Both the position numbers and the translations under genes were made by a program. A stretch of 56,697 nt of DNA, taken from positions 1 through 56,697 of the forward strand of contig NZ_KB899051.1 of the NCBI RefSeq assembly GCF_000377985.1. The letters run 5' to 3'. Below the pieces are notes generated by a model, which was given only the letters and a program-made list of their open reading frames with translations, was not told the origin of the DNA and searched no databases. Source of the stretch: Sporolactobacillus vineae DSM 21990 = SL153. Lineage in GTDB: Bacteria > Bacillota > Bacilli > Bacillales > Sporolactobacillaceae. The first letter of the stretch is position 1, and the number at the start of each line of letters is the position of its first letter. Below are positions 17,562 to 36,273 of the stretch, one piece after another.

Positions 17562-18068
17562 ATGAGTAACGAAAAAATTCTTGCAGAAAAGAAAAAGGTT
17601 GTCGATGAGATTACCGGAAAGCTGAAAGAAAGTGCTGCGGTAATTGTCGTTAACTACCGCGGACTGCCGGTAGCCGATGCAACGGCACTGCGCAAGCAGC
17701 TTCGGGAAGCTGATGTTGACTTCAAAGTATATAAAAATACTTTTGCCCGCCGCGCTTCCAAAGCTGCAGGCACAGAGGCTCTGGACGATGTTTTCTCCGG
17801 ACCGACCGCCATTTCGTTCAGCAAAGAAGATGTCATCGCTCCGGCCAAGGTTCTTTATAACTTTGCCAAGGATCACGAGACACTGGAAATTAAAGCAGGC
17901 CTTATCGAAGGCAAGCCGGTTTCAATGGATGAAATCAAGACACTGGCTGAAATGCCTTCAAGAGAGACGCTGCTGTCGATGCTGGCCAATGTACTGCAGG
18001 CACCGATCCGCGATTTTGCGATTGGCGTCAAAGCTGTTGCCGACAAGAAGGAACAGGAAGGCGCCTGA
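17562..18068 (+). CDS. rplJ: Ribosomal protein L10
   Basis: L10 anchors L7/L12 dimers on the ribosome. The 168-aa protein has the family's N-terminal RNA-binding domain ([29 protein letters not shown]) and the C-terminal helix ending KEQEGA that binds L12. GGAGG lies ~11 nt upstream of ATG. Confidence 0.97.
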   Translation: MSNEKILAEKKKVVDEITGKLKESAAVIVVNYRGLPVADATALRKQLREADVDFKVYKNTFARRASKAAGTEALDDVFSGPTAISFSKEDVIAPAKVLYNFAKDHETLEIKAGLIEGKPVSMDEIKTLAEMPSRETLLSMLANVLQAPIRDFAIGVKAVADKKEQEGA

Positions 18069-18128
18069 CTTTGGCTGCCTGATCATGGAATAAAAAGAAA
18101 CAGGATAATCTAAGGAGGATTATATTCA

Positions 18129-18491
18129 ATGACTAAAGAAGATATCATTGGCGCTATTAAAGAGATGTCCGTTCTCGAACTGAACGATCTCGTTAAGGCA
18201 ATCGAAGACGAATTTGGTGTCAGCGCTGCTGCTCAGGTTGTTGCTGCAGGCGGTGCGGGTGCTGCAAAAGAAGAAGAAAAGACGGAATTCGACGTTGTTC
18301 TTGCTGAAGTCGGTGCTCAGAAGATTAAGGTTATCAAAGTTGTCCGTGAAATCACCGGTCTTGGCCTGAAAGATGCAAAAGCATTGGTTGACGGCGCACC
18401 TAAGGCTGTCAAGGAAGGCGCTGCTAAAGAAGATGCTGAAGAAATCAAAGGCAAACTTGAAGAGGTTGGCGCAAAGGTAGAACTGAAATAA
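18129..18491 (+). CDS. rplL: Ribosomal protein L7/L12
   Basis: L7/L12 recruits translation GTPases. The 120-aa acidic protein has the N-terminal dimer domain, an Ala/Gly-rich hinge ([17 protein letters not shown]) and the C-terminal domain with [23 protein letters not shown] precedes the ATG and a strong terminator follows. Confidence 0.98.
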   Translation: MTKEDIIGAIKEMSVLELNDLVKAIEDEFGVSAAAQVVAAGGAGAAKEEEKTEFDVVLAEVGAQKIKVIKVVREITGLGLKDAKALVDGAPKAVKEGAAKEDAEEIKGKLEEVGAKVELK

Positions 18492-18501
18492 GTTCGTTCA
18501 A

Positions 18502-18528
18502 TGGGCCCGCGCTTGCGCGGGCCTTTTT
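18502..18528 (+). terminator. Rho-independent terminator after rplL
   Basis: GGCCCGCGC and GCGCGGGCC pair perfectly around TT, followed by TTTTT. Confidence 0.92.
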
Positions 18529-18613
18529 GTTTCCCCTTGTTTTTTAGCGCCGGCTGCCGGACACTGTTCGTGATTTGGACAATAATCTTCTACTTTACCA
18601 TGGGGTGGTCTAA

Positions 18614-19210
18614 ATGAGCGATTTTTATTTTTCGGAAGAACCTCACGCGAAAAGTCATCCTCAGCAGCTGACTGCAGAATTGCGGGGGAAGACGTTTCTG
18701 TTTACCACAGATGCCGGTGTTTTTTCAAAAGCCGGCATTGATTATGGCTCACGGCTTTTAATCGAAACCTTCACTGAGCCCGACATTTCGGGCAGTCTGC
18801 TGGATATCGGCTGCGGGTACGGACCGATTGGCATTGCACTGGCCGCATCGTTCCCTTCACGCAAAATGGTGATGACCGATATCAATCAGCGGGCAGTCCG
18901 GCTTGCCGATGAAAATGCCGGAAGAAACCATGTTGCCGCAGAAGTGGTCCAGGGGAATCTGTACGAACAAATCCGTGGAAAGTACGCTGCAATTGTTACA
19001 AACCCGCCAATCCGGGCTGGAAAAGCAATTGTCAGCCGCATTCTTTCAGAGTCGGTTAACTATCTGGATGAAGGCGGCGAACTGTGGGTTGTGATTCAGA
19101 AAAAGCAGGGTGCCCCGTCCGCGTTAAAGCTGCTTCGTGAGATCTATGGCCAGGTGACTGTAGCCGCACGGAAAAAAGGCTATCATGTCTTTCATATGAA
19201 AAAACGTTGA
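18614..19210 (+). CDS. ybxB: RsmC-like 16S rRNA methyltransferase (YbxB)
   Basis: This is a class I SAM-dependent methyltransferase of the RsmC/RlmG type. The 198-aa protein has motif I DIGCGYGPIGIALA and the catalytic NPPIRAGK, which marks methylation of a guanine exocyclic amine, probably in 16S rRNA. GGGGTGG precedes the ATG. Its place between rplL and rpoB is the same as in Bacillus. The rpoB promoter overlaps its stop codon. The target is inferred from family. Confidence 0.9.
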   Translation: MSDFYFSEEPHAKSHPQQLTAELRGKTFLFTTDAGVFSKAGIDYGSRLLIETFTEPDISGSLLDIGCGYGPIGIALAASFPSRKMVMTDINQRAVRLADENAGRNHVAAEVVQGNLYEQIRGKYAAIVTNPPIRAGKAIVSRILSESVNYLDEGGELWVVIQKKQGAPSALKLLREIYGQVTVAARKKGYHVFHMKKR

Positions 19211-19235
19211 CATTAAAATTTGACTATGATATTAT
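19207..19235 (+). promoter_or_regulatory. SigA-type promoter of rpoB-rpoC
   Basis: The consensus -35 TTGACA (19207-19212) overlaps the TGA stop of the upstream gene. The -10 TATTAT (19230-19235) follows at 17 nt. The leader to rpoB is ~135 nt. Confidence 0.85.
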
Positions 19236-19377
19236 GTTTTAATGCTAACATTGATCTATTTCTAGGTATAAGTTATCCTGTTTTATGGGAAAACTTAATT
19301 AAATATCTTTGACTGTGGTAAGCTCAATTGTTCAGTTTGCCGGTTTTTCAATCTGCATGATTTGAGGGGTGAATTAG

Positions 19378-22899
<3,522 letters not shown>

Positions 22900-22993
22900 G
22901 ATATTCAGAATCAGTCTCATATCTGAAAGACAGCTCGGCGAAGCAATGATGGCATGATTGCCAAAGACTGAAAATATAAGGGAGGTTGCCCCC

Positions 22994-26620
<3,627 letters not shown>

Positions 26621-26626
26621 CAGGTG

Positions 26627-26656
26627 TTGACAAGGGCGAATCCCGGATGCTATTAT
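26627..26656 (+). promoter_or_regulatory. SigA-type promoter of rplGB
   Basis: TTGACA (26627-26632) and TATTAT (26651-26656) are spaced by 18 nt, directly after the rpoC stop. Confidence 0.78.
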
Positions 26657-26700
26657 ATTCGAGTGCTCTTGAACAATGTTGCTTTGGAGGATTTGGCCTG

Positions 26701-26952
26701 ATGTCTTATGAAAAAGTGACACAAGCAGAGAACGGAATTATTATTGGCACGAAGCAGTCGCTGAAGGCACTGAAAGAAAATCTTGTTAAAGAGGTTGTCA
26801 TTGCTCAGGATGCGGATGTTCGTGTCACGAATAAAGTGCTGACACTAGCGGAAGAAATGAATGTGCCCGTTTACTCTGTAGACTCAATGAAGAAGCTGGG
26901 CCAGGCTTGTGGCATTGAAGTGGGCGCATCAGCTGTTGCAATAAAAAGATAA
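26701..26952 (+). CDS. rplGB: L7Ae-family kink-turn RNA-binding protein (YbxF)
   Basis: The 83-aa protein belongs to the L7Ae/L30e family ([40 protein letters not shown]). B. subtilis YbxF binds kink-turn RNAs, though its physiological partner is unsettled. ATG at 26701 follows TTTGGAGGATTTGGCCTG; the upstream ATG at 26647 is in the leader. It has its own promoter and terminator. Confidence 0.93.
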   Translation: MSYEKVTQAENGIIIGTKQSLKALKENLVKEVVIAQDADVRVTNKVLTLAEEMNVPVYSVDSMKKLGQACGIEVGASAVAIKR

Positions 26953-26992
26953 TGTTTTTGCAGAAGGATTCCTTTTGCAAAAACACTTTTTT
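26953..26992 (+). terminator. Rho-independent terminator after rplGB
   Basis: TGTTTTTGCA pairs with TGCAAAAACA, with an inner AAGGA/TCCTT helix, and is followed by CTTTTTT. Ribosomal protein gene rpsL begins 59 nt later, so the element may act as a partial terminator. Confidence 0.8.
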
Positions 26993-27050
26993 GCGCGAAA
27001 AAGAACCGCCTGGATCAGTGGGTTTAGAATCTTGAAAGGAGGAACAGGAA

Positions 27051-27464
27051 ATGCCAACAATCAATCAATTAATTCGCCAGGGACGCAAGTCCAAAATCAA
27101 AAAGTCAACTGCACCTGCTCTGAACAAGGGATATAACAGTTTCAAAAAGGCACTGACGGATGATTTTGCTCCGCAGAAACGCGGTGTATGTACACGTGTC
27201 GGCACGCTGACACCTAAGAAGCCGAACTCTGCACTTCGTAAATATGCCCGTGTCCGTCTCTCGAATAACATTGAAGTCAACGCATACATCCCCGGAATCG
27301 GACACAACCTTCAGGAACACAGTGTTGTTCTGATCCGCGGCGGCCGTGTCAAGGATCTTCCTGGTGTGCGCTATCACATCATTCGCGGCGCGCTGGATAC
27401 TGCCAGTGTTGTTGACCGTAAGCAAGGCCGTTCAAAGTACGGCGCAAAGAAACCGAAAAAATAA
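27051..27464 (+). CDS. rpsL: Ribosomal protein S12
   Basis: S12 lies at the decoding centre. The 137-aa protein starts [16 protein letters not shown] and keeps [11 protein letters not shown] and GVRYHIIRG, where streptomycin-resistance changes map; the wild-type lysines are present. AAAGGAGG precedes the ATG. rpsG follows. Confidence 0.98.
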   Translation: MPTINQLIRQGRKSKIKKSTAPALNKGYNSFKKALTDDFAPQKRGVCTRVGTLTPKKPNSALRKYARVRLSNNIEVNAYIPGIGHNLQEHSVVLIRGGRVKDLPGVRYHIIRGALDTASVVDRKQGRSKYGAKKPKK

Positions 27465-27492
27465 TCATTAAAACCGGGAAGGAGGAATGATC

Positions 27493-27963
27493 ATGCCAAG
27501 AAAAGGACCTGTTGAAAGACGGGATGTTCTGCCTGATCCGCTGTACAATTCTAAGCTGGTTACCCGGTTAATCAACCGGCTGATGAAAGACGGCAAGAAA
27601 GGCAAAGCACAGACAATCCTTTATCAGTCTTTCGATCTGATTAAGGAACGCACAAACCACGAACCGATGGAAGTATTCGAACAGGCGCTGAAAAACGTCA
27701 TGCCTGTACTCGAAGTTAAGGCACGTCGAGTCGGCGGTTCGAACTATCAGGTGCCGGTTGAAGTACGCCCGGAACGCCGGACGACACTCGGCCTGCGCTA
27801 CCTGGTTAATTATTCAAGACTTCGCGGTGAAAAGACGATGATCGAACGGCTCGCCAATGAAATTATCGACGCGTCGAACAATACCGGTGCATCTGTCAAA
27901 AAGCGCGAAGATATGCACAAGATGGCGGAAGCCAACAAGGCTTTTGCACATTATCGCTGGTAA
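27493..27963 (+). CDS. rpsG: Ribosomal protein S7
   Basis: S7 nucleates the 30S head and contacts the E site. The 156-aa protein begins [23 protein letters not shown] at 27493 lies 8 nt after AAGGAGG; the ATG at 27487 is only 2 nt from it. It is in the str operon between rpsL and fusA. Confidence 0.98.
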   Translation: MPRKGPVERRDVLPDPLYNSKLVTRLINRLMKDGKKGKAQTILYQSFDLIKERTNHEPMEVFEQALKNVMPVLEVKARRVGGSNYQVPVEVRPERRTTLGLRYLVNYSRLRGEKTMIERLANEIIDASNNTGASVKKREDMHKMAEANKAFAHYRW

Positions 27964-27997
27964 TCTAATACTCGCACTGAGGAAGGAGTGAAAACTC

Positions 27998-30076
27998 ATG
28001 GCGCGGGATTTTCCCCTTGAGAAGACACGTAACATTGGTATCATGGCGCATATTGATGCCGGAAAGACGACAACAACGGAACGTATTCTCTACTATTCCG
28101 GACGTATTCACAAAATCGGTGAAACCCATGAAGGGGCTTCACAGATGGACTGGATGGATCAGGAAAAAGAACGTGGTATCACCATCACTTCCGCTGCGAC
28201 AACGGCACAGTGGAAGGGCTATCGGATCAATATTATTGATACCCCGGGACACGTCGACTTCACTGTTGAAGTAGAGCGTTCGCTGCGTGTCCTTGACGGT
28301 GCCGTAACGGTTCTGGATGCTCAGTCCGGTGTTGAACCGCAGACTGAAACCGTATGGCGTCAGGCAACGACATATGGTGTTCCGAGAATTGTCTTTGTCA
28401 ACAAAATGGATAAGATTGGTGCAGATTTCCTTTATTCCTGTAAAACGCTGCACGAGCGTCTGCAGGCAAATGCCCATCCGATCCAGTTGCCAATGGGTGC
28501 CGAAGACAAATATAAAGGCGAAATCGATTTGGTAAACATGAAAGCTTATATCTATGAAGATGAAATGGGCTCGATTGTTGAAGCTGAAGAGATTCCTGAT
28601 GAGTACAAGAAACAGTCCGAAGAGTACCACACAAAACTGATCGAAGCCGTCGCTGATGTCGATGACAACATCATGGAGAAATATCTGAACGGCGACGACA
28701 TCTCGGTCGCCGAACTGAAGGCAGCCATCCGTAAAGCGACCTGTGAAGTGAAATTCTTCCCGGTTCTCTGCGGCACGGCATTTAAGAACAAAGGTGTTCA
28801 GCACGTTCTGGATGCCACAATCGACTACCTTCCTTCACCACTGGATGTTCCGCCGATCAAAGGTACGGATCCCGACAGCGGTGAAGAAACCGAACGTGTT
28901 GCCGACGACAACGAACCGTTCTCGGCACTGGCTTTTAAAGTTATGACAGACCCGTTCGTCGGGAAACTGACTTTCTTCCGTGTCTATTCAGGTACGGCAG
29001 ATGCCGGTTCCTACATTCAGAACTCAACAAAGGACGTTCGCGAACGTCTCGGTCGTATTCTGCTCATGCATGCCAACCACAGAAGTGAAATCAAGAAAGT
29101 TTACTCCGGTGATATCGCTGCGGCGGTAGGTTTGAAAAACACGACGACAGGTGATACCCTGTGTGATGAAGATCATCTGGTTGTTCTGGAATCCATGGAC
29201 TTCCCGGATCCTGTTATCCATGTAGCCATCGAACCAAAGTCGAAAGCCGACCAGGATAAGATGGGTATTGCACTGGCAAAGCTGGCCGAAGAGGATCCGA
29301 CATTCAAGACACATACGGATGATGAAACCGGACAGACCATCATCGGTGGTATGGGTGAACTTCATCTGGATATCATTGTTGACCGTCTGCGCCGTGAATT
29401 CAAAGTTGACGCGAACGTCGGGGCACCTCAGGTTGCTTACCGGGAAACATTGACCAAATCGGGCAGAGTGGAAGGCAAGTTTATCCGTCAGTCCGGTGGC
29501 CATGGCCAATACGGACATGTATGGATCGAGTTCGAGCCGCTTAAAGAGGGCGAAGGATTCGTATTCGAGAACAAGATTGTCGGAGGCGTCGTTCCGCGTG
29601 AGTACATCCCTGCTGTTGAAGCCGGGTTGAAGGAATCCCTGCAGAACGGGCTGCTTGCCGGCTATCCGATTATCGATGTCAAGGCCAGCCTGGTCGACGG
29701 TTCTTACCATGATGTCGATTCCAGTGAAATGGCCTTCAAGATTGCCGCTTCGATGGCTTTGAAGGCTGCGAAGAATGTCTGTGCACCGGTTATTCTTGAA
29801 CCGATCATGAAGGTCGAGGTCAATATGCCTGAGGAATACCTTGGCGATATCATGGGCGATATCACCAGCCGGCGTGGCCGCGTTGATGGAATGGAAGCAC
29901 GTCAGGGTGCCCAGGCTGTTGATGCGCATGTTCCGCTGGCTGAAATGTTCGGCTATGCGACTTCCCTTCGTTCATCAACTCAGGGTCGAGGTACATTCAC
30001 GATGCAATTCGATCACTATGAACAGGTTCCGAAGAGTGTCAGTGAAGACATTATTAAGAAGGCAACCGGAGAATAA
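27998..30076 (+). CDS. fusA: Elongation factor G
   Basis: EF-G drives translocation on the ribosome. The 692-aa protein has [17 protein letters not shown] (P-loop), DTPGHVDF (G3), NKMD (G4), and the five-domain EF-G layout, including the domain IV tip region ([16 protein letters not shown]). AAGGAGTG precedes the ATG. Confidence 0.99.
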   Translation: MARDFPLEKTRNIGIMAHIDAGKTTTTERILYYSGRIHKIGETHEGASQMDWMDQEKERGITITSAATTAQWKGYRINIIDTPGHVDFTVEVERSLRVLDGAVTVLDAQSGVEPQTETVWRQATTYGVPRIVFVNKMDKIGADFLYSCKTLHERLQANAHPIQLPMGAEDKYKGEIDLVNMKAYIYEDEMGSIVEAEEIPDEYKKQSEEYHTKLIEAVADVDDNIMEKYLNGDDISVAELKAAIRKATCEVKFFPVLCGTAFKNKGVQHVLDATIDYLPSPLDVPPIKGTDPDSGEETERVADDNEPFSALAFKVMTDPFVGKLTFFRVYSGTADAGSYIQNSTKDVRERLGRILLMHANHRSEIKKVYSGDIAAAVGLKNTTTGDTLCDEDHLVVLESMDFPDPVIHVAIEPKSKADQDKMGIALAKLAEEDPTFKTHTDDETGQTIIGGMGELHLDIIVDRLRREFKVDANVGAPQVAYRETLTKSGRVEGKFIRQSGGHGQYGHVWIEFEPLKEGEGFVFENKIVGGVVPREYIPAVEAGLKESLQNGLLAGYPIIDVKASLVDGSYHDVDSSEMAFKIAASMALKAAKNVCAPVILEPIMKVEVNMPEEYLGDIMGDITSRRGRVDGMEARQGAQAVDAHVPLAEMFGYATSLRSSTQGRGTFTMQFDHYEQVPKSVSEDIIKKATGE

Positions 30077-30196
30077 CCTCAGATTGTCACACTTTGCTTT
30101 TTATTGTAAGCTAAGGAAGATGGCAGATGAAACTTGCCGAATCCTTACTGCATATAAATTCAAACTCGCATTTAATAAAGGGAGGATTATAAATCC

Positions 30197-31384
30197 ATGG
30201 CTAAAGAACACTATGAACGCACAAAGCCGCATGTTAACATCGGTACCATTGGTCACGTTGACCACGGTAAAACGACATTGACTGCAGCCATTACCGCTGT
30301 ACTTGCCAAGAAAGGTCTGGCCAAAGCACGCGCCTATGATTCCATCGACGGTGCGCCTGAGGAAAAGGAACGTGGCATTACGATTTCAACGGCACACGTT
30401 GAATATGAAACAGAAAAACGTCACTATGCACATGTTGACTGCCCAGGGCATGCCGATTATGTCAAGAACATGATCACCGGTGCTGCTCAGATGGACGGTG
30501 CGATTCTTGTCGTATCCGCTGTTGACGGCCCGATGCCTCAGACTCGCGAACATATTCTGCTGGCTCACCAGGTCGGTGTTCCGGCAATCGTTGTCTTCCT
30601 GAACAAGACGGATCAGGTCGACGATCCTGAATTGCTCGAACTGGTTGAGATGGAAGTTCGCGATCTTCTGAGCGAATACGGTTATCCGGGTGACGATGTT
30701 CCGGTTATCAAAGGTTCTGCTTTGAAAGCACTGCAGGGCGATCCTGAAGAACAGAAGCACATTCAGGAACTAATGGACACTGTAGACAGCTACATTCCTA
30801 CACCTGTCCGTGATAATGACAAGCCGTTCCTGATGCCTGTCGAAGACGTCTTCTCAATTTCCGGACGTGGTACTGTTGCCACCGGCCGTGTTGAACGTGG
30901 TGAAGTCAAGATCGGTGATGAAGTTGAAATCCTCGGTCTGACTGATGCTCCTAAGAAAACGGTTGTTACCGGTGTTGAAATGTTCCGTAAGACGCTGGAC
31001 TTTGCCGAAGCCGGCGATAACATCGGTGCGCTGCTTCGTGGTATTGACCGCGACGGCGTAGAACGTGGCCAGGTTTTGATCAAACCAGGTACCGTTACAG
31101 CATACAAGAAATTCAAGGCTCAGGTTTATGTCCTGAAGAAAGAAGAAGGCGGCCGTCATACTCCGTTCTTCACCAACTATCGTCCGCAGTTCTATTTCAG
31201 AACGACAGACGTTACTGGAACAATCACACTGCCTGAGGGAACTGAAATGGTTATGCCTGGCGACAATGTCAACATGGATGTTGAACTGATCGCTCCGATC
31301 GCCATTGAAAAAGGAACCAAGTTTACGATTCGTGAAGGCGGCCGTACAGTCGGTGCCGGATCTGTATCTGAAATCGAAGGCTGA
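30197..31384 (+). CDS. tuf: Elongation factor Tu
   Basis: EF-Tu delivers aminoacyl-tRNA. The 395-aa protein has [27 protein letters not shown] and NKTDQVDD, with the usual domain 2 and 3 sequences. It lies 120 nt after fusA; I see no clear promoter in that gap. GGGAGGATTATAAATCC precedes the ATG and a terminator follows. Confidence 0.99.
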   Translation: MAKEHYERTKPHVNIGTIGHVDHGKTTLTAAITAVLAKKGLAKARAYDSIDGAPEEKERGITISTAHVEYETEKRHYAHVDCPGHADYVKNMITGAAQMDGAILVVSAVDGPMPQTREHILLAHQVGVPAIVVFLNKTDQVDDPELLELVEMEVRDLLSEYGYPGDDVPVIKGSALKALQGDPEEQKHIQELMDTVDSYIPTPVRDNDKPFLMPVEDVFSISGRGTVATGRVERGEVKIGDEVEILGLTDAPKKTVVTGVEMFRKTLDFAEAGDNIGALLRGIDRDGVERGQVLIKPGTVTAYKKFKAQVYVLKKEEGGRHTPFFTNYRPQFYFRTTDVTGTITLPEGTEMVMPGDNVNMDVELIAPIAIEKGTKFTIREGGRTVGAGSVSEIEG

Positions 31385-31408
31385 TTCAAGACTCAGGTAA
31401 TTCTTTGA

Positions 31409-31438
31409 AAAGCGTCTCTTCATAGAGGCGCTTTTTTG
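31409..31438 (+). terminator. Rho-independent terminator after tuf
   Basis: AAGCGTCTCT pairs with AGAGGCGCTT (one T-G) around TCAT, followed by TTTTT. It ends the str operon. Confidence 0.92.
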
Positions 31439-31501
31439 TTGCAATTTTTTTCAAAAAGTTTATTAAAAATAATCCTGTAGAAGCAGAAAGTGTCCGACCG
31501 C

Positions 31502-31530
31502 TTGATCTTGACCGATTAATTCTTTATAAT
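31502..31530 (+). promoter_or_regulatory. SigA-type promoter P1 of the S10 operon
   Basis: TTGATC (31502-31507) and consensus TATAAT (31525-31530) are spaced by 17 nt. It is the first of two tandem promoters before rpsJ. Confidence 0.75.
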
Positions 31531-31562
31531 AGTTAAGTCACTGAAGAAGGCCGCTCTATGCC

Positions 31563-31591
31563 TTGATTTCACTATTGATGCAAGGTATAAT
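31563..31591 (+). promoter_or_regulatory. SigA-type promoter P2 of the S10 operon
   Basis: TTGATT (31563-31568) and consensus TATAAT (31586-31591) are spaced by 17 nt. The predicted start near 31598 leaves a leader of ~130 nt before rpsJ. Confidence 0.8.
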
Positions 31592-31605
31592 AGATTGAGT
31601 TGGTT

Positions 31606-32035
<430 letters not shown>

Positions 32036-32064
32036 AACAGTTCATTGTATGGGAGGTGTAACAA

Positions 32065-32703
32065 ATGGCAAAAGGAATCTTAGGCAAGAAGATTGGCATG
32101 ACACAGATCTTCGCTGAAAATGGTGATGCAGTTCCGGTAACGGTTGTTGATGTATCGGGTAATGTTGTCCTCCAGAAGAAGGACGTCGAGACGGACGGCT
32201 ATGAAGCTGTACAGCTGGGCTTCGACAATACCAAGACATCACGCATCACAAAACCGGCGAAAGGTCATGCCGACAAAGCAAAGGCAGAACCTAAGCGCTT
32301 CATTAAGGAAATCCGCAACGTGAACCTGGACGATTTTGAACTCGGACAGGAAGTCACAGCAGAAACGTTCAAGGCTGGGGACGTTGTTGATGTCACCGGT
32401 ACTTCAAAGGGCAAAGGCTATCAGGGCCCGATCAAACGGAACAATCAGTCACGCGGACCGATGGCACATGGTTCTCGCTACCATCGCCGTCCGGGTTCTA
32501 TGGGCGTTATTGACCCGGCCCGTGTGTTTAAAGGAAAAAAACTGGCCGGACGTATGGGCGGAGAGAGAATCACCGTTCAGAACCTGGTCATTGCAAAAGT
32601 TGACGCAGAACGCAAGCTGATTTTGATCAGAGGAAACGTTCCGGGAGCAAACAAAAGTTATATTACCATCAAATCTGCTCGCAAAGCAGTAGAAGATAAA
32701 TAA
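32065..32703 (+). CDS. rplC: Ribosomal protein L3
   Basis: L3 is an early 50S assembly protein whose extension reaches the peptidyl-transferase centre. The 212-aa protein starts [16 protein letters not shown] and holds the conserved [18 protein letters not shown] loop. GGGAGGTG precedes the ATG. Confidence 0.98.
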   Translation: MAKGILGKKIGMTQIFAENGDAVPVTVVDVSGNVVLQKKDVETDGYEAVQLGFDNTKTSRITKPAKGHADKAKAEPKRFIKEIRNVNLDDFELGQEVTAETFKAGDVVDVTGTSKGKGYQGPIKRNNQSRGPMAHGSRYHRRPGSMGVIDPARVFKGKKLAGRMGGERITVQNLVIAKVDAERKLILIRGNVPGANKSYITIKSARKAVEDK

Positions 32704-32720
32704 GAAGGGAGGATGCTTCC

Positions 32721-33344
32721 ATGCCGAAATTAACCGTATTTGATCAGAAAGGTACCGAAGTAGGAAACGTCGATCTGCCGGATTCCGTTTATGGTATCGA
32801 ACCTAATGAGCATGTACTCTATCAGGCTGTCGTTATGCAGCAGGCATCGCAGCGCCAGGGTACGCATGCTGTAAAGAATCGCTCCGCAGTCCGCGGCGGC
32901 GGCCGCAAGCCATGGCGCCAGAAAGGCACAGGCCGCGCACGCCAGGGCTCTATCCGCTCGCCGCAGTGGGTAGGCGGCGGCACCGTTTTCGGACCGACAC
33001 CGCGCAGCTATGCTTACAAACTTCCTAAAAAGGTCAGAAGGCTGGCCATTCGCTCAGCACTTTCCGACAAAGTAGGAACCAGCGATCTTATCGTTCTGGA
33101 CAATCTCAAGCTGGATGCACCGAAAACCAAAGAATTTGTTACTGTACTGAAGAACCTGTCCGTATCTGAAAAAGCTCTGTTTGTCACAAACGAGGCAGAT
33201 CCGGCAGTCGCTCTTTCAGCACGCAATATTCCAGGAGTGAAAGTACTGACTTCAGAAGAAGTCAATGTTCTGGATGTTGTAGCCCATAACAAACTGATCG
33301 TCACCAAGGAAGCCGCCGAAAAGCTTGGGGAGGTGCTCGGATAA
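32721..33344 (+). CDS. rplD: Ribosomal protein L4
   Basis: L4 lines the exit tunnel constriction. The 207-aa protein has the tunnel loop region ([20 protein letters not shown]) and the C-terminal globular domain. GGGAGG precedes the ATG. Its stop codon overlaps the rplW start by one base (TAATG). Confidence 0.98.
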   Translation: MPKLTVFDQKGTEVGNVDLPDSVYGIEPNEHVLYQAVVMQQASQRQGTHAVKNRSAVRGGGRKPWRQKGTGRARQGSIRSPQWVGGGTVFGPTPRSYAYKLPKKVRRLAIRSALSDKVGTSDLIVLDNLKLDAPKTKEFVTVLKNLSVSEKALFVTNEADPAVALSARNIPGVKVLTSEEVNVLDVVAHNKLIVTKEAAEKLGEVLG

Positions 33345-33637
33345 TGAATAAGGATCCGCGCGAAATCATCAAACGCCCAGTGCTGACTGAACGGACAACC
33401 AACCAGATGGCCGATAAGAAATATACATTCGATGTCGAGATTCATGCGAATAAATCGGAAATCAAGCGTGCCGTTGAGTCGATATTTGATGTTAAAGTCG
33501 TTAAAGTTAACACAATTACCGTCAAGGGCAAACCGAAACGCTACGGCCGGTATTCAGGCTTTACATCCAAACGCAAGAAGGCTGTAGTGACATTGACACC
33601 GGACAGCAAAGAACTGGATTTTCTTTCAGGTAAATAA
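33344..33637 (+). CDS. rplW: Ribosomal protein L23
   Basis: L23 sits at the tunnel exit and docks SRP and trigger factor. The 97-aa protein shows [15 protein letters not shown] and the loop followed by [17 protein letters not shown]. It is translationally coupled to rplD through the one-base overlap; GGGGAGGTG lies upstream. Confidence 0.97.
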   Translation: MNKDPREIIKRPVLTERTTNQMADKKYTFDVEIHANKSEIKRAVESIFDVKVVKVNTITVKGKPKRYGRYSGFTSKRKKAVVTLTPDSKELDFLSGK

Positions 33638-33665
33638 GGACTACTGAAGAAGGAGGTAAGTGATC

Positions 33666-34496
33666 GTGCCACTTAAAAAGTACAAACCGACGTCTGCAGG
33701 CCGCAGAAATATGAGTTCGCTCGATTTTGCGGAGATTACGACTGCAACGCCGGAAAAGACATTGTTAACACCACTGCCGCACAGGGCAGGCCGCAATAAT
33801 CAGGGCAAACTGACCGTTCGTCATCAGGGCGGCGGTCACAAGCGCCAGTACCGTATCATCGACTTCAAACGGAATAAAGACGGCGTGCCGGGAAAGGTTG
33901 TTTCGATCGAATATGATCCGAACCGGACAGCCAATATCGCTTTGGTTCACTATGCGGACGGCGAAAAACGCTATATCCTTGCTCCTCAGGGAATCAAGGT
34001 AGGCACGCAAATCGAATCCGGAGAGAAAGCAGATATCAAACCCGGGAATGCACTTCCCATTAAGGATATTCCGGTTGGTACAACAGTTCATAATATTGAG
34101 CTGAAGCCGGGAAAGGGCGGCCAGCTTGTTCGCTCAGCCGGTGCTTCTGCCCAGATTCTTGGTAAAGAAGGCAAATACATCATTGTACGTCTTGTCTCCG
34201 GCGAAGTCAGAAAGATTCTCGAAACTTGCCGTGCGACAATCGGACAGGTCGGGAATCTGGAACACGGTCTGGTATCCATCGGAAAGGCCGGACGTTCCCG
34301 CTGGAAAGGCGTTCGCCCGACAGTACGTGGTTCCGTCATGAACCCGAACGACCATCCGCATGGTGGTGGTGAAGGTAAGGCCCCTGTCGGAAGAAAGTCG
34401 CCGATGTCTCCCTGGGGCAAGCCGACGATGGGTTACAAGACACGTTCTAAGAAGAATGCTTCTGAACAGTTTATTATCAGACATCGTAAAAAATAA
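33666..34496 (+). CDS. rplB: Ribosomal protein L2
   Basis: L2 is essential for subunit joining and peptidyl transfer. The 276-aa protein has the C-terminal motif [20 protein letters not shown] with the conserved histidine. GTG at 33666 ([10 protein letters not shown]) lies 9 nt after AAGGAGG; the GTG at 33660 is only 3 nt from it. Confidence 0.97.
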   Translation: MPLKKYKPTSAGRRNMSSLDFAEITTATPEKTLLTPLPHRAGRNNQGKLTVRHQGGGHKRQYRIIDFKRNKDGVPGKVVSIEYDPNRTANIALVHYADGEKRYILAPQGIKVGTQIESGEKADIKPGNALPIKDIPVGTTVHNIELKPGKGGQLVRSAGASAQILGKEGKYIIVRLVSGEVRKILETCRATIGQVGNLEHGLVSIGKAGRSRWKGVRPTVRGSVMNPNDHPHGGGEGKAPVGRKSPMSPWGKPTMGYKTRSKKNASEQFIIRHRKK

Positions 34497-34532
34497 TAAG
34501 TGATCGACATTTAGTCGAAAGGAGGTCTATTC

Positions 34533-34814
34533 ATGAGCCGAAGCCTGAAAAAAGGACCTTTTGTTGATGAACATCTGATGAAAAAGGTTGTTGCATTAAA
34601 CGAAAAAGACGAAAAAAGAGTGATCAAGACCTGGTCCCGCCGCTCTACCATATTCCCTGATTTTATCGGTCAGACCATTGCCGTTTATGACGGCCGCAAA
34701 CATGTACCGGTTTATATTACTGAAGACATGGTCGGACACAAGCTTGGCGAATTCGCTCCGACAAGAACGTTCCGCGGGCATGCCGCCTCGGATAAGAAAA
34801 CATCAGTTCGCTAA
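34533..34814 (+). CDS. rpsS: Ribosomal protein S19
   Basis: S19 binds the 30S head near the A-site finger. The 93-aa protein begins [19 protein letters not shown] and has the signature [25 protein letters not shown] precedes the ATG. Confidence 0.98.
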   Translation: MSRSLKKGPFVDEHLMKKVVALNEKDEKRVIKTWSRRSTIFPDFIGQTIAVYDGRKHVPVYITEDMVGHKLGEFAPTRTFRGHAASDKKTSVR

Positions 34815-34831
34815 GGAAAGGAGGAACGATG

Positions 34832-35173
34832 ATGGAAGCAAAAGCTGTAGGCAAACAAATTCGCATTGCTCCTCGTAAGGCTCGTCTGGTCATTGATCTT
34901 ATCAGGGGCAAGGAGGTCGGCTATGCATTTGCGGTTCTGAAGAACACGCAAAGAGCCGCTTCACCGATCATTGAAAAAGTTTTGAAATCTGCAGTTGCGA
35001 ACGCAGAACATAATTACGATATGGATACCGATAATCTTTATGTTGAAAAAGCATTTGTCGATGAAGGCGCAACTCTGAAACGTTTTCGTCCCCGTGCGAA
35101 GGGCAGTGCCAGCAAGATCAACAAACGCACAAGCCACATCACAATCATCGTATCGGAAAAGAAGGAGGGATAA
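34832..35173 (+). CDS. rplV: Ribosomal protein L22
   Basis: L22 forms part of the exit tunnel, where macrolide resistance changes map. The 113-aa protein has [18 protein letters not shown] and the C-terminal beta-hairpin ([19 protein letters not shown]). ATG at 34832 is 7 nt from AAAGGAGG; the adjacent ATG at 34829 is also possible. rpsC follows after 3 nt. Confidence 0.97.
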   Translation: MEAKAVGKQIRIAPRKARLVIDLIRGKEVGYAFAVLKNTQRAASPIIEKVLKSAVANAEHNYDMDTDNLYVEKAFVDEGATLKRFRPRAKGSASKINKRTSHITIIVSEKKEG

Positions 35174-35176
35174 TGC

Positions 35177-35836
35177 GTGGGTCAGAAAATTAATCCGATT
35201 GGGTTCCGCATCGGAGTCATCCGTGACTGGGAATCCAAATGGTATGCTGACAAGAATTATGCGGAATATCTTCACGAAGATATCAGGATCCGTAAGTATA
35301 TTGAAAACAGACTGAAAGATGCTGCTGTTTCGTCAATTGAACTGGAACGCGCCGCAAATCGGATCAACATCACGATCAAAACGGCAAAACCAGGCATGGT
35401 CATCGGCAAGGGCGGATCTGAAGTTGAAGAACTCAGAAAAGCACTGAACGATCTGACCGGTAAGAAAGTTCATGTCAATATTTTCGAAATTAAGCAGGCT
35501 GATCTTGATGCCAAGCTTGTTGCCGAGAATATTGCCCGTCAGCTTGAAGGACGTATTTCCTGGAGACGTGCTCAGAAGCAGACGCTTCAGAGAGCAATGA
35601 GAGCAGGCGCAAAGGGCATTAAAACTCAGTGTGCAGGACGTCTGGGCGGTGCCGATATGGCAAGGACCGAAGATTACAGTGAAGGTACTGTTCCACTGCA
35701 TACACTGCGTGCCGATATCGACTATGGTACAGCTGAAGCTGCCACAACTTACGGCAGAATCGGTGTTAAGGTATGGATTTATCGCGGAGAGGTCCTTCCG
35801 ACGAAAGGAACGAACACTAAGGAAGGAGGCAGATAA
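35177..35836 (+). CDS. rpsC: Ribosomal protein S3
   Basis: S3 lines the mRNA entry channel and contributes helicase activity. The 219-aa protein begins [18 protein letters not shown] from a GTG start with AAGGAGGG upstream inside the rplV end. The KH motif ([17 protein letters not shown]) and [11 protein letters not shown] are present. Confidence 0.98.
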   Translation: MGQKINPIGFRIGVIRDWESKWYADKNYAEYLHEDIRIRKYIENRLKDAAVSSIELERAANRINITIKTAKPGMVIGKGGSEVEELRKALNDLTGKKVHVNIFEIKQADLDAKLVAENIARQLEGRISWRRAQKQTLQRAMRAGAKGIKTQCAGRLGGADMARTEDYSEGTVPLHTLRADIDYGTAEAATTYGRIGVKVWIYRGEVLPTKGTNTKEGGR

Positions 35837-35838
35837 TT

Positions 35839-36273
35839 ATGTTAATGCCTAAACGTGTAAAGTATCGCCGTCAGCACCGTGGAAGAATGCGCGGCAAAAC
35901 AAAGGCCGGCGCTACGGTAACTTTTGGTGAATACGGACTTCAGGCTCTGGAATCTGCATGGATCACAAGCCGTCAGATCGAAGCTGCCCGTATCGCCATG
36001 ACCCGTTTTATGAAACGTGGCGGAAAAGTCTGGATCAAAATTTTCCCGCAGAAGTCATATACGAAGAAACCGCTTGATGTCCGCATGGGTTCCGGTAAGG
36101 GTGCCCCGGAAGGATGGGTTGCAGTTGTTAAGCCCGGACGTGTTCTTTTTGAAGTCGGCGGCATTAGCGAAGAAGTGGCCAATGAAGCATTGAGACTGGC
36201 CGGCCACAAACTGCCGATTAAAACGAAAATTGTGAAACGCGTAGAAGTGGATGGTGACGCAAATGAAGGCTGA
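35839..36273 (+). CDS. rplP: Ribosomal protein L16
   Basis: L16 positions the A-site tRNA. The 144-aa protein begins [19 protein letters not shown] and has the conserved [35 protein letters not shown] precedes the ATG. Its 3' end overlaps rpmC by 11 nt. Confidence 0.97.
   Translation: MLMPKRVKYRRQHRGRMRGKTKAGATVTFGEYGLQALESAWITSRQIEAARIAMTRFMKRGGKVWIKIFPQKSYTKKPLDVRMGSGKGAPEGWVAVVKPGRVLFEVGGISEEVANEALRLAGHKLPIKTKIVKRVEVDGDANEG

Noticed and set aside
30077-30196. Possible separate promoter for tuf
   Set aside because: TATAAA and TTGTCA boxes occur but not at workable spacing.
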